DNA of 64,000 bases from positions 930,001 through 994,000 of the forward strand of contig CAJNOJ010000002.1 in NCBI GenBank assembly GCA_905250025.1, read 5' to 3'. The notes under the pieces are model-generated. The model was not told where the DNA came from. It made no database searches and worked only from the letters and a program-made list of their open reading frames with translations. Shown here piece after piece: positions 1 to 14,300 of the stretch (the stretch's first letter is position 1; every line of letters begins with the position of its first letter). The position numbers were made by a program, and so were the translations under genes. The DNA is from Adineta ricciae (Eukaryota; Rotifera; Eurotatoria; Adinetida; Adinetidae).

Positions 1-235
1 TTCATTGCATGTTTATCATCATTTTCTCCCTGAAAAAAATTGGACGAATAGAGAGAAGAGAATGAAGACGAGAAAAGCACCGTGCCGGTTTTTCATAGTT
101 GCGTTTTGACAGGAAGGTAAAAGAAAGAAGAGACGATAGACTCTCTCTATGGGCAAGTTAAAGAAAAGGAAAAAAAAATATTCCAGTTTCCAACAGTAAC
201 CAACGTTGACTCTCATGCTTTAAACTATCTGTTTA

Positions 236-3200
236 GAATCACGATCGTGAATACCGTGTGTTAAAAGAAGAATTGGATGAAGCTCGTGATGATCGTGTTG
301 AACTTGAGAAAAAATACGCCGAATTACAACGTCATTGCGATGTAAATCAAGTTCTTTTTTTCTCTTTTTTTTTATGCATTCATGTCTGATTATTTGTTTA
401 GCAAATGAAAAAGCAACTGACATCTGACATTGTAAATTTGGAACAGAAATTATCCCGTCAACGAGAAGACTTAGACGTAAATTCAATTAAAAAAAAGGGC
501 AAACCGAATAAATTTTCATGTGTATCGTTGATTTTAGCGATCAGAACAAGAACGACTCATGCTACAAGAAAGATTAAACGAATTACGTAACAATCCGTTA
601 GCCGGTGGCGATCGGTCATCACAAGTCCAATTGTTAATTGAAATAAAACAAAAAGATCAGGTCAGAAATGAGCCACGATTAAGAATCTTTTTTTGCAAAA
701 ACGATTTCTTCAGGAAATTGAACAACTTAAACAAGAACTTCAAGGTGTTCGAAAGGACCCTATCGACAGTCAAGGAGCGGTTGGAACGGCCGGCCGTGAA
801 CCGAAGTTTCGACGTAAGTGACGCAATGTTAGAAAGTCGAAATAAATTCATTTCCAAACAAAAATTTATCTTCTAGCACGACCTGATCTTGACTATTTAA
901 ATCGTGAAGATCTTCTATACGAACTTCACAAAGCTACCGAGCTTAACCAAGAATTGAACAGACAATTGAAAGGTGAGTCTGTTAGTGCAACGAGCTTCTC
1001 TCGTATTTAACAATTCATATTAGAAAAATTCCCATCTCTCACGGAACTTCACAAACAATTGGTTCAAGTTCGACACGAACTCGAACGACAACTGTATGTC
1101 AACCAAGTCCTATGGCGTAAACTCAATGCTTTAATGGATATCCATGGCTCGACTACACGACTCGAATTAATGCATGAATTAGCCAATTATCAAGAAGAAC
1201 TCACCAAATTACGAACCAAATCTCGTATGGATATTGCTCGCTCAACTAAAATCAATGCTAATGCTCGATCTACATCAGGTCTTTTGCTTGAAATTGTTTA
1301 TTTCATCTTTCTCTTCTTCTAATGCTTCACACTACTTTGTCTTTCTTGAATATGATCTGCTTTGATTTTAAACCTCTCTTTCTCTCTCTCTCTCTGCCGC
1401 TGTTAGAACAAAATCTTAGCACAGCACACCATGATGCATCGTCAACAGGAAACGATGAACCATCGAAAAATATCAAATCAACAATCGCATTGTTAGAACG
1501 ATCCAATATTGAATGGCAAACAAAACTAGCACGGCTTACCGAACAACTCGGTAGAAGTGAAACTCAATCGAGGAATCATCAACGCGATTTGGTCAGATAT
1601 AAAAAATTGTTATACGAAGCAGGTTCGTGTTTATTGTATCTCTGTCGAAAACACTGTTTACTTTGGTGTAGGGTTAACTGACCCATCACATCGCCAGCGA
1701 CGCCATAGTGCTGATGACTCAGTAATCGTTGGTGTAAACGAATCGAAGAACAGTCGTGATGATCTAACTGATATTACTAATCTTGACCAGTTGAGAGAAA
1801 TCATTCGCAATCAACGGAAACATATTCAACAATTGCAAATGCGTGTTCGAATCAGTACACCGGATTTACTTCAAATACCAGCTGTAGAAAAACTTAATGA
1901 ACAAGTTCAAGTACGTCTTCTATGAGAAACAGTCTGTCAGACTGATACTTCGTATTCAATTTAGAATTTAAATCTTGTCATTGACTCACATAAAAATGAA
2001 TCGAGTTTATTGAAAAGTGAATTGGAAAAACTTTCTAAAACTATTGAAAAAAACAAAAAAACAATACAACAATACGAGAAACGTTTACAAGATCAACGAA
2101 TCGCCATTGAATTTCTGAAAAAACACGTGCAGAACTACGACAAACTGATTCCAGTTCGTTCTCACTCTCGTCCCATCAAGTCAATACAAATCTTTCATAT
2201 TTTAGAAACCCGATCTTCAGCTGCCGATTTTCGATGAACGCAAAGATCATATGATGGATTCGATTAATGACTATATTATCGATTTAGACATTGATATCAT
2301 TCAAGGCAATGAAAAAAAGAAAAGTATAGTCATTAAAGCTGTTTCATGTTCATTTTATTGATATTTTCATGGATTTATCTAGACCGATATGGAAGGAGAA
2401 CTCCTCAGACATCTCTCTATTTTCTCTAACACGAAATCTTTTGTCTAATGCATCTCGCTATCGCTGCTCTGTTTTTGCTAAAAAAAAGACGAAAATCTTA
2501 TTCTTTTATCACAACGAATACATGCATAAGATATCGAACTTAAATGTTATCTGTTTCTACTTTCAGCACCTGCATCCAATAGACAAAGTGCCATTGTACA
2601 TGACAATGATCATCCACCACAATCCTCGAAAAGAGATGATGATATTCAAAAGCTCATTATTGAACTCAATATCAAAGATCAGACTATTCAACAACTAAAT
2701 CAACAACTGAAGGAGTAAGAGCGCGTGCCAGTTGGTCTGGAGGCTAAGTTTTCTTTTTAGATCGGTACGAAAGGATGAAGGTCCTACATTTGAACGAGAC
2801 AATTCAGTCGAATTACAAAGCTTACGGCAACAAAATAATGCTCTCAAAGCTGAAATCAGCAAACTTCGACAATTTGAAGAACAAAATCGAAGGTAACGAG
2901 AGAAATTGAATACAGTATTTCTCATACAACAGTACTATTTCTATAGATTACACGATGACAATGAAAGTTTACACAATGAACTCAAACGTTGTAAATCAAC
3001 AGTAGGACATTATACAAACAGAATTGATGAATTAGAACAGAGACTAGTTGGAAATAGTAGGTTTTTTTTGCATCATATTTTATTTGATACCACGAGAAAT
3101 GAATCCTTTTAGACACAAGTACAGGTGAAACAGTGATTCGTACCAGTGATCTATCACAATTAATAGACGAAATTCGTCATCTTCGTCGCGAACTTGAACA

Positions 3201-4623
3201 AAATATTATCAAACAAAACGAACTACAAGCTAAACTTGATGAAAACATTCGTCAATCACGATCACCACGTTCATTCAAATTCTCTGGTCATGGAATATCA
3301 TATCCCGATCATCAATTTATTGACGCTTCTGGTTTGATGGGTACGGAGAACGTGTTATCATCGTCGTCAACTATAGTCGATGAGCAACGTTCAAGAATAG
3401 TCCCTTCGTCGGTGGCCGACCTTGAAAAAATTGAGATTTCTCATCAGTTTGAAAGAGGTATTCAAACTGAATTTTCGATTTCATATTATCACGATTTACC
3501 ATCGATTTTAGCTATCAGACCGTACGTTGTTGGCGAAATCAAGATTCATAATGAACTTCGTCGAACTATGGAAGATATTAAATTTGATGTGAAAGCTACT
3601 GCATCGGAATTACATAATTCTCAGGGCGTATGTATTGTTAAAACTACATAGGAATTGTAAATTCGTTTTTATTTCTCAATGTTTAGACTACGTCAAGACA
3701 ACCACTGGAAGAACGTTTGAATTCGTTTGATGAACGTTTGATTCATGCTCTTGACTTAATCGAAACATACTGTCAGACGCATTTACCCGAAAAAGATGAA
3801 CGTAGCGAAAATCCATTTATTGATCAACGTCTAATCGAAGAGGTAATTCGGTCTCTCCACAATATTCTTTCGAATAAAATTTAATTTTTTCAGAATAAAA
3901 ATCTTTTTCTACAACAAAGAAAATATCTTCAAATTATCCAACATCTGAAAGAAAAATACAAACAACATTCTGAATATATCGATCAATTGCTTGCTCAAAT
4001 AACGGTAAGTTACTGAACTTCGATGGTTTTTTTTTCATTTGTCTCACTCGAACGTCTATTCCTCATCTGTATCTCTATGCGTATTCTACTTTTTGCTATT
4101 TCTCAATCTGAATTCTTGCAGAAAATGAATCGGAAAAGAACGGATTCAGGCGAATATATGGCATTCTTACGTAAGTATTCATGTTTGTCAATCAACGGAA
4201 GATCTGTCACCCATTAGAATCATTAATTTCACTAATATGTTTGTCTTTGCATGTCTTGATGTTGTTTTATATTTGAATTGGACTCTGTGTATCTGCTTCC
4301 AACTAGTTCTTTATGTTTCGTATGTGCGTGTCTGTAGTTTGAACTAGTTTTGTAGACATCTGATTCCTAGAATGTGATAATAGTTTTCTCGTGTTAGAAA
4401 GTCATGAGAACTAGAATGGAAGTTTCCACTTGAACAGAAAGCGCGATTGATAGACGCTGGATCTGATTTTGTTTTGTTTGTTCTAGTCCAACCAACATTA
4501 GATGTATTGCAAAAAGCGCGTTCTAACATTGAGAATCATTTAAAAGAAACCAATCGAAATAGCATGCCACCTGGTAGTGCTCAATCGCATCGTCATCGTC
4601 GTCGTCCAAGTAATCAAAATTAG
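236..4623 (+). CDS. Large coiled-coil protein, C-terminal part (5' end outside window)
   Basis: A long run of exons, each ending at GTAAG-like donors and resuming after TTTAG/CAG acceptors, encodes an almost continuous heptad-rich protein. The first exon seen begins at 236 after 'gtttag'; the sequence before it reads as intron. Exons cover roughly 236-341, 403-477, 540-660, 714-813, 875-970, 1024-1278, 1408-1622, 1674-1910, 1965-2155 and onward to a stop at 4621-4623. The protein is rich in E, K, Q, R and L, has no membrane segment, and ends in a basic His/Arg/Ser tail (SHRHRRRPSNQN). An AATAAA-like signal lies near 4823. The composition and stretches such as LRRELEQNIIKQNELQAKL recall centrosomal scaffolds of the CDK5RAP2/myomegalin/pericentrin type. 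That assignment is a resemblance only; a ciliary or Golgi coiled-coil protein is equally possible. The true start lies upstream of the window. Confidence 0.7.
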
Positions 4624-7600
4624 GTCATATATGTTGGTTCTATGAAAATTTTTTTTATCTACTTGTGTGTGTGTGTTTGTTTGTTTCTTTTCCTAAATTT
4701 TATCGCTTGAAATATCGTGTTTGTGTGAATACTTTCCGTGGGCTTCTAGATTTGATTAATACCTGTCGATCCAAAAACAAGAATCATTAAACGTTTTCTT
4801 TTTTATGATGATATATAATTTATTAATAAAAACATAGTCTAAAACAAAACGTGTGCGTCGTCAATTGAATAGAATTCGCCATATTGAATAGCAAAAAATC
4901 ACGTGAGATCAAGATCGAAGTACGGTCATTTCAGGAACATCCCTAATTTCTCATTAGCAATTCAAAATATCTTTGCAACGTCTCTGACACGCCCCCTATT
5001 CTTCTCAAATTTATTTCCGCTTTTTTGAATATACATCTATATCAGGTTGTTCGTTACGAGCTCTTTCAAAGTATGCTTTAGCTGTAACGACGATCTCGAC
5101 TAAGATAATGGTCACCAAACACGTTTCACCGCTACTAATAATGAATGAAGTACACGCTATTGCATAGAATACGTGAGATTATCTGTTGGGCACGTTGCTG
5201 ACTGCTATTTAAGTACGAAATAGCAAATACACACGGAGATGGTAATCAGATCAAGCTAGGAAGTTTGTTTATTTTATAGCATATGATGTATCAGAATCGT
5301 CTTCGTTACTTCTGCATGCTGAGATCTAAAAATAAACAATAATATGGATCTTGTTCAACGCTTCTTTTTCTCTTTCGTTCTTGCTCGTCATCCTTGATGA
5401 TGATTTGTCGATATGATCAATTCCGACGAAGAAAATCGAACTTCTAGTCATTTGTAATTGTTTCTTGAAAGTTAATTATATCTGTCATAAAAAAAAACAC
5501 ATAAAAACGTCGTTTGAGATCGACTAATATTTGATTTTGATTAGGCTACGACGATCCAGTCATGATTGATCGTCAGTATGAATCATGAAGTGTGCTGGTA
5601 GGAACTGTCAAATATCCAATTGAGAAGTGAAGGCTTTTTGATGGATCGTGTATAAGAGGGAACACATAGAGTTATTTCCTTTGTCATTTCTAGGACTGGG
5701 CAGCAGCTGGGTATGTCTTTATATTCGTATATTTGATTCTATTCTCGTGTGTGAATGCAACATTTCAACATGTCGCGACGAACAAGGTAAACTCTCGATT
5801 TTATTTTCATCATTAGACGGTTGTCTTGGCACAGAGGAGAGAAGTAAATTCTCGTTAGGATTAATGAGTTCGTTAGACGCCACTTGATTAAATATACAAA
5901 CATGTTTATCGTTTTACAAGTACGAGTTACTTGTTGAAAGAAAACTAAATACGCAATCAGGGAGGAGAACGTTTCTTGTTTCATTTGGGTATGAAGAAAT
6001 AGAACGGAGACGCACAGATTTCCATAATGTTATGGTTTTATGTTGCTTGATTTGTCATGAAAGTTGTGATTTTCTAAGTTGATCCGAAAATAAATCAGAC
6101 AGCGAGACGCACATGAAAATAAATTGTTCATTGTAAGAATTCTACTTATTTCCGATATAAAATTTTGAGGATGTCACTAAAATTACAATTTCCTTCCCTG
6201 AAATTTCAATTTGGAAATGTCCTCATACGGAATATTTGTTGCTTGTACTTTCTCGTCAAAAGTAGACTACCTCACACTTTTCAATCGAATCCTACTTTTT
6301 TGGTCTTCTCAATTGTTTGTATTAGTCTCTCGGTTAAAAAGACGTTACAACGTAAGGAAAGTAATACGATCAATAAGAGATGTTAAAAAAAGCCATTCAC
6401 GACAGAATACCTGGTTTGGTGTTTCTATTTTTCCGAGCTCTCCTGTGTCACTATCGATTTTTCTTTCGTCGACTGATAGTCATATCATAAAGTGCACTCT
6501 CCGGACGGTGTGAAGAAGACGACGGAGAACAAGAAAAACACATCAACATTTGTGCAACAACGATGAAGGTCTCACCGCTGGTTACTCCCCATCGAATGAT
6601 GACGCTGATATGATTTTAATACAAAGACAAAAAGCGGATATTATCTTCAGAACTAATGGCAACTAAGACTGCTACTTCAGGGTAATGAAATCTTGATAGG
6701 AAGTCGTTTCTTTTCTTTGACTGATTCACAGTTCAAAATCGAAAGAAATCTTATTAGTAATCGACGAACTTTCTCGACTATATCTATCATTGACGGATAT
6801 ACCATCTTGTTCTCATATCAAAAAAACCTAAATGTAATCCATTAACCAGTGGATTACTAATGGATAGACAATTGTAATAACGACATGCGATCGACATCAA
6901 CGATTCGAAGAGAGACTATGTTGTTTTTGCTGAAGAGAACTGACAATATCAACGCAGGATTCATAGGTTAATTAGTATATTTTTCTAAGGAATAATAATA
7001 ATATCATTACACCGAAAGGATTTTTCTCATATCATCCGAGCTCCTTTATGATTGAGAACAAAAGCAGCGTATAATCCTCGAACATCTGTTTAAGTATTCA
7101 GTTCATTCAATCAAGATTTTTATGCTTAATATATTTGCTTTTCTACTAAAACACACATTAGTATATGAAGAAAAAGTTCAAGTACATCCCACTGTCTAAC
7201 CTTCTCTTTCTGTTCGCTCCTTTCTTTCTCTTTTCTCTTCTATCGTATGTCCATCATCTATGATTTGTCTCTCTGTCATCAATACTTACTGCTTTCATTT
7301 CTCTAATACTTCGGTATATGTCTATATATTGTATTCATCTATCAGAAAGAAGAAAAACAACAAACAAAACGAAGATAAAACACGCTGCATAATATTGTTC
7401 TCGTTCTCTTTATCTAGTTTCTCTACTACCATTAACATCATCTCAATATTGGACTCGAATCTTAATAGTTAAGATAAGCTAAAGGAATTAATCAATTGCT
7501 GACAAACGAACAACTAACAAATGAATCTAAATAAAAGCAGGTAAAAGAAAACAAAAAGGGAAAGGAACATTATTTTTCTCGTATTATTAATTAATTTCGA

Positions 7601-8589
7601 TAAAAATAGTCTGTGAAAAATGATCGTAAGGATAAAACCATAGAAATAATTCAAAAGAAAAATATTTTTCATCCAGAGCGTACAAATGTATTATAAAAAT
7701 ATCTTTTCTATTTTCTTTCCGTTTTGTTCTTCTCAATCTGAGCTCCTTGCGAACGTGAAAACAAATTACTGTTTACAAAAGGACAAACTTTTCTAAATTA
7801 ACCGCTAGTTGGTAATCATTACGATCGAATCAATATAGCAGACGAAGATATATCATTGGAAAAGATTGTTTTCTTCTTCCGCTTGTTTATATATTATGAT
7901 AATAGGACAAAACTTTTCATCTGGAGAAAGAGACATATTCCTAATAGACAAATCAGTATGGTTCTTTTGATCTTTCGCATGAGTTTATTTAATTATTAGT
8001 TAAAGAGATATTATTTTGACTTGCAAATTTCTCTCTCCGTGGAATATTTGTTGAATTCAAGAAAGTTTAGCGTATTAAAATAAAAGAATTTTTCAAAACA
8101 AAAACTTTTCAGTTATTAAGCTATCGAGTAATTAGATCGTAATTGTCATGTTCGGTTGTTGGTTAGAAGAGAAAAAGTAATAATCGATCAGCACACTAAT
8201 TTCATATTCCAGACACATAAAATAATAACTGATTAGAACAGAAATCATCTATGAGGCGTCTGATTTCTGTTAAAGTAAACAACAGATAAGATATGTTTGT
8301 TCCGTTGAAGTTTTTTTTTTCTGCAAAAAATTATTCTGGGAGCACAATTATAGGTAAGAAAATGTAAAATATCACAAACAGATAAAAGTCGTCGAGTTCT
8401 CCCTTCACTTATCAAGCTCTCAAATTTAGTAGTTCCATTAGGATATAATAAGCTTTCTAATTTTCAAACACATTTTCTCTAATAAGTGCAGAAAAAAAAT
8501 GCAAAATCAAAAATAGAGGGAAAAAAAGGAAGTCGACGACGGTGATAGTAATGATGATGATGATAATGAAGAAATGCTTTTCTTTCTAG
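4624..8589. other. Gene-poor stretch, about 4 kb
   Basis: No exon series with conserved protein character was found on either strand. It begins with the 3' UTR of the coiled-coil gene. The longest open frames (about 6165-6513) are short, hydrophobic and unsupported by splice sites. One or more 5' exons of the following GPCR probably lie in its right part, because the GPCR frame continues upstream into an exon that lacks an ATG, but I could not identify them. Confidence 0.5.
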
Positions 8590-10042
8590 TTCACAAGATG
8601 TATACAATGCATCTAACAATTCTTCGGTTTCATTAACACCTATTCTCTCCTCTGCAACTCTTTCAACTAGTACATCGTTACCATCATTCAATTCTCGCGT
8701 TGTTGATGTGAGTATGGCATTGTCATCGAAACTTCAACTGGCATATTATATTGCAATTGCATTGACGGGCCTTGTTGGCAATACGACAACAATTATTGTC
8801 TTCTCACAACGACGTTTACGTTCATTACGCTCATCATTCTTTCTCACATGTTTAGCAATCACTGATCTTATATTCATACTGATCTTAGTCATCGCTTTTC
8901 TCGATGAATTACGTGCGCCGGTAATGACTATACCTGTCTGTATGATTACAATTTACTTAAGTCATATAGCATCGTTCTTATCGTCGAATTTTACATTGGC
9001 TTATACGAGTCATCGTCTTATCGCCGTGTTCTTTCCAATAAAAGCAACCAATTTTCTAAAACAACGTACGAATCGTATACTTGCCATCGCTTTATTAATC
9101 TTCGCATGTTCATTTTATTCAATATCATTTCCTGTAACAACAACCAAGTTTCGTTCAAATACGACAAATATTGTCTCATGTGAAGAAGATCGGGATAAAC
9201 CGTTGCTATTTCCATTTCTTGTTTTGGATACTTTATTTACATTTATTATCCCATTCTCGTGTATAGCTTGTATGAATCTCGCCATCGTCTATAAACTCAA
9301 TTCGAAATTTACCTTCTCGCAAAAGTCGCCGCTCTCGAATATCTCCACACCTGGCCTGTCGCTTTCAGCAAAAACATCAATCAATTCATCCGGACAATCA
9401 GTATCCGATGCTGTTCCATTATCGCAAATGAATAATGGTAACACGACAACAAATATTAATACAATTAGCACATCAAAAAATAGTAGTCATAATGAATTGA
9501 ATAATCTCAGTCAACAACAACAGCCGGCACAAGACAATTTTCATTTATCTGTTCAGCCATTACAACGACAGAATCGAACAAGACGAAACCATTCGTTACC
9601 ATGCGCTTTTGCACCAAGAAACGTTCCATTACAAGATTTGAATACAACAGTTCGCATACGTTCGACTCAATGTCGTGCAACGGCTTCGGCCAAAACAACC
9701 AAAATGTTATTAGCAGCATCAACTGTTTTTCTTGTGTTTAATTTACCTTATCACTTATTATTGTTCTGTTTCCTATTTATTCCACATCAACCAGCATGGA
9801 TGCTCGATGCTGTCAATATTGCACGTCTTTGGTTTTTTGCATCGTTCTGTGTGAATTTCTTCGTTTATACCATTTGTGGTCAACGATTTCGTAGTGAAGT
9901 TGTTCGTCTGTTCAGCTGTCTGACACTTCGACGATATATTTTATTACGCAATCAAAAACCATTACAGGACCGTCAGAATAGCATTTATTTGAGTCATCGT
10001 CTCTTACCAGTACCGTCAACGCGTTTCTCACATTCAAGCTAA
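8590..10042 (+). CDS. Class A (rhodopsin-like) G-protein-coupled receptor
   Basis: A seven-helix receptor at the cell surface, likely sensing a peptide or amine and signalling through a G protein; the ligand cannot be read from sequence. TM1 carries the GN motif (TGLVGNTT), TM2 has LAITDL, and TM7 reads NFFVYTICGQRF in place of NPxxY. At the end of TM3 the usual DRY is SHR. A Ser/Thr/Asn/Gln-rich third intracellular loop of about 120 residues follows TM5 (roughly 9300-9670). The in-frame ATG at 8714 leaves almost no extracellular tail, whereas the frame extends upstream to an acceptor at 8588-8589 and encodes an N-glycosylation-rich segment (YNASNNSSVS). I therefore treat 8590 as the start of an internal exon; the first exon is not identified. 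The downstream part is one exon ending in TAA at 10040-10042. Membership of class A is secure. Confidence 0.88.
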
Positions 10043-10082
10043 ATCATCATTCTGCATAGAACATTGATTTTTGTGTCTCTTA

Positions 10083-10106
10083 ATATATATATATATATAT
10101 ATATAT
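10083..10106. repeat. (TA)n microsatellite
   Basis: An uninterrupted TA dinucleotide run in the 3' flank of the first GPCR gene, followed by a T-rich tract. Confidence 0.9.
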
Positions 10107-10279
10107 TGTTTTTCTCTGTCGGATAGATGTTTTTATTTTTCATTTGATCTCTTCTGTTGTTTTTGTTCGTATAAAAAAAAACAAAAGAAAATATCAGCAC
10201 TGATTGCTCGACTTCTTTTTCGCTTGCAACGTTCCAAAACAAAATCTCCCGTCTTTAAGATTGACGATTGGGCATATGT

Positions 10280-10750
10280 ATCTATATATATAAAGAAGAA
10301 AGTTTGTCTGTCTGTCTGTTCGCTATGCATTCAGTCCCTGTAGCAGCTATCGGCGTGAAACTTTCCACAATGCTTCCTGAGACCCAGAGGAAGGTCGACA
10401 TCTACTTTTCCCCGAGAACAAAGGAACCAGCCGTTTGCTGCAGGCAATATATGAAACGGACCAATAGGAATGCGACATTTCCAAAATTGAGAAAATTAAT
10501 AGCGAAGGCTGTCTGAGCGCTCAAAAACAACAATCCACATGTTCGACCTGTGCTTGGGAGTCCTGTGCATGCTACAAGCGGCCTACGAAGCTGACCAATA
10601 GGATTGCGAGATGTGTAAAATTGCAGCGGGTCGGTAGCGAAGGCGGCCGAAGGCCGTCTGAGCGCTCAAAGACATCAATCCACGTGTTCTCTACGCCTAT
10701 GATAGTTCAGTGCATGCTACAGATAGTCTGCGAAACTCACCAATAGTGTT
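10280..10750. repeat. Degenerate GC-richer tandem repeat, period about 134-146 bp
   Basis: The block begins with a (TA)n/AAGAAG tract and TGTC repeats near 10280-10320. It then repeats a set of landmarks in the same order: 'ccaatag' (10461, 10595, 10740), 'gcgaaggc' (10503, 10637), 'gtctgagcgctcaaa' (10511, 10656) and 'gtgcatgctaca' (10565, 10711). Spacing is about 134 bp and then about 146 bp. The second copy holds a perfect hairpin CGGCC-GAA-GGCCG at 10644-10656. Base composition is clearly richer in GC than the flanks. No intact protein is encoded. It may be a decayed non-autonomous mobile element or satellite; there is no terminal inverted repeat or target-site duplication that I can assert. 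Confidence 0.7.
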
Positions 10751-11363
10751 ACAGGATCTCAAAAGATTAAGATAAATGATGAGGGTAGGTGAATTCGAAG
10801 GATATAACGGATGAAATGACGTGAGATTGAGGAAGAGGTCGATGAATGAATAGCTGGAGTGGAAAATGAATATCAGAGAAGGAGGAATTTTTCATGATTT
10901 TTGAGGCAGAAATTAGCTTCGGTAACTCTTTTGCATAAAGAGATATAGCCGAAACTGCCATTTCATGCGATGCACTGTGGGAAAAATAAGGAGTGGAAGC
11001 GTAGAAATTTTAATTGTATTGATTTTCTATCTGTTATAGCTCTTCAACACGTGAGATGTTCGACATAAATATTTCTTACTTGCAGCGGGTACTCCCTCTA
11101 GTTTATTAATAAGAAGTCATGTGTCACAAAAGATATCTTTGTTTTTTGTCGATGTATTTCTACGTTGGTTAAGTTAGTAATGTCGATGATCTGTATATTG
11201 TGGGGTAGTTTTGACGTCAGTAGACAAAAACATTAGTTTCTAAGGACTTCGTTCTTACTCGAGCCCACACATATATACAACGACAAATTACAGCGTAGAA
11301 AGAAAGCGAACAACAAAGAAGTAAAGCATTATCACGCATATGGAATTACTTGGTTTATTTTTA
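10751..11363. other. Intergenic, 3' flank of the NACHT/WD40 gene
   Basis: No coding exons are recognised. An AATAAA on the minus strand near 11100-11110 could be the poly(A) signal of the minus-strand gene ending at 11364. Confidence 0.5.
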
Positions 11364-14300
11364 CTATAAAGCCCAGCTTGCAACTTCAGATGGGGCGACA
11401 TTGCTCGTATTTGCTGATTCTTTATTGATACTGTCCTTTGGTATTGTTGCGTTCGATGGCAAATAATTATCAATATAGAACATCAGAAGTCGATCGAAGC
11501 CCCAGAATCTACCGTGAGCAAGTAGAATGTTTGAAGAAGAGAAGAGATTAATTTGATCAATGGGTACATGTGCATGAAGCACGTGAAGTAGTGTTGTTGG
11601 AGACCATATAGCAAGAGTACGGTCTCGTGAGGATGAGAATAATCGTTTGGAATTCGAATCAAATATTAAGCCAGTAATCTAAAAAGTGATATTCGATTTG
11701 TAAATTTTCTTCATGAAAGTCAGGTTTACTTGATCGTTATGAATGGATTCTAGAACGTCATAACGAGGATCAGTTGTCAAATACCAAATAACAATCGATC
11801 CATCATCAGCACCCGAAGCCAGACATGAATCATTCGGCGATTGAATAGCTAAAGTGGTAATACTAATTGATAAGCAATACTTTTCCGCTGTGTGATTGTA
11901 TAGAACAAGTGAATGGCGCATCCACGAATGGAAATTCGAACGTACATCAAGTTCAGCTAGAATCGACGGTAGTCGAACATGCAAAATAGAACCTTGATAA
12001 GCAACCCAAAGTTCAGAGCGTGTCATTGATGATGTGTAGGTCATAAATGAAGTGATTTGTCCGCTTTTGGAAACTTTCGATTTGATATAAGTAATCGGTT
12101 CTTTGATGGCTGTAAGTTGAGCTTGTTCATCGCATGAGAATACGCGAAAATCACTCAGATATTCGCCGTTCGTTGGATTTACATATTGTTTAAGAATGAG
12201 AAAGCGCTTGTTGGGCGTGAATTCCATCGAATATTCGACATTGCGATTTCGAATGGGAAAGATTTGTTCTGACTCAATGTGAAATTTCGTTTCGATGTTA
12301 TCGTACTTGATTCGTAGACAAATAAATGCATTCATAAACATGAAGATAATGAGATTTGAATGAAAGGTTCCTACTGAGAAACATTTCAATTGACTTTTGA
12401 GTTTTAAATCATACTCGAAAAGTAATTCGTTGAGATTGTGGACTGAATAACTGTAAACAATCTGTTCACCGGTGAGAATAATATAATATTGGTCGTTGTC
12501 AAACAGCGCAATGGATTCGATCTGAAGTTTATCGAGAGAGTAAAGAGATTCGATGGTGTGTGACGGTTTATTTGTTGACCGCATGACGATCGGATGAGGA
12601 GTATCATATTCACATGCAGCGACGAATTGTCTGCCGATCTAAAGAACAAAAGTTTTATGAGAATACAGAGAAAAAGAGGAAATTTACATTGTAGTTGCGA
12701 ATTTTAGTGAATAATCCAGTTGGTTGTAAACTCGCTTGAGATAATTGATTTGTATCAAGTAGTTGAATAGTTTCATCGTCGAGTAGTATCAAAACATACG
12801 CTTTTTTCTTTTCGTCGTTGTCCATCATTGTTGTTGTTTGCACTAATTTCAGATCTTGGACATTTGCACGGAAATTAACTTGCATTTCATTCAATTTCGA
12901 TGTTTGATCTGGACGATAGATAGTGATGAACTGTTGAGAAGCATCGGTTGTGATCAGAACATGATGATGTTCATCCTGTGTGATCATATTCCAAGCATAA
13001 CGTGATTCGCTGATCGGGATTTGTTGTACAATGGTAGAGAGATCTTTTCGATCGAATAGCATCACTTGTTTCTTTGTTGATATCGCAATCAAGTCATTGG
13101 ACAAGCATACAAGACGATCTAATTCCTCATTCGGAAGAATATGCACTTGTGGAATGAGTGTGTCCTCAGTAGTCAAAGTTTGAACTTTGGTATTGGATTT
13201 GATTTTGATTAGGTCAAACGTACGAAGATAACCATCAGTAGTAGCAAGATACAGAATTTCGTTGTTATTGACCGGGAAGTCGAATAAGTCAGGTGAAGTG
13301 AATTCGAGATCAAGAAAAGCAAAACGCATGATCAAGATTTCTACATGTTCATTCAATGCCCAGAGAGTAATGAGCGCCTGATTGCACTCATCGAATATCA
13401 AGCAAAGAACATAATCATCGTTAGCACCAACACATCGAAGTGATACACTGACATTTAAAGTATCTTTGATGTCAAACGAGGAGTGTTTCACTGGGATTCG
13501 GGCACTCTGAAAACGATACACAAGAAACATGATGCATTGAACGCAACTTTCTCATTAGTCTAGTTGAATTTAAGTCATTTATCAGGAAACATGATCTTTT
13601 CTTTCTAAGAAAATCTATATTGAGGGGCTTTCATTTCCAAACATAAAAGACTCAATTTGCTGGAAACAGAATTGATTCGTAATTTAGCGTAAAATGAAGC
13701 TCAGATGACATGAAACGGAGCGCAATTTTACATTTCAGTACTTTCTATTGTAGTACTAATTCAGAACTGCGGGGGATGGTAACCTATTCCACTGAGTGCA
13801 TACCCGGTAAATAGTATTTTCTTCTGTTTGATCCGTTGCAATCAGACGCCATTCATTGGCCAAGATCAACTGTCTAAAATCATGAGAAACTCAACGTGTT
13901 ACAAATGAAAATTGTTTCTTACAAAAGTGACTTACTCTTCATTGCTGGTAAAGCAGTATGCTTTATTACAAAATGATTTGTTGTCAAATGATAATAATCG
14001 TTCGTCTATCATATCGCCTGAGCGAGTGTTATACACTTTCAGATCATTGGTACCAAACAAGTAGACTTTATTTCCGTTTTTCGTGATATATCCACTCCAT
14101 ATCTTGTCAAATGTTTCATCCAAATCGATTCTATCAACCTAATGCAAAAATAAACATTGGATTAATCCAACTTCAAATGAGACATCTTACTTTTCCAGTA
14201 TGCAAATTGATCACCGCGACAGTATAAGTTTGAATGAGATTGTTGACCTGTTTATTTTCCGTATCATATGTTCCATCAATAACGACGAGACAATAGAATT

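Noticed and set aside
8706-8714. Start of the first GPCR at the GTG at 8708 or the ATG at 8714
   Set aside because: The frame continues upstream to an acceptor at 8589 and encodes a glycosylated tail, so the true start is in an unseen exon.
10083-10106. Regular TA repeats considered as part of a CRISPR-like array
   Set aside because: It is a plain dinucleotide microsatellite with no spacers, in a eukaryotic genome.
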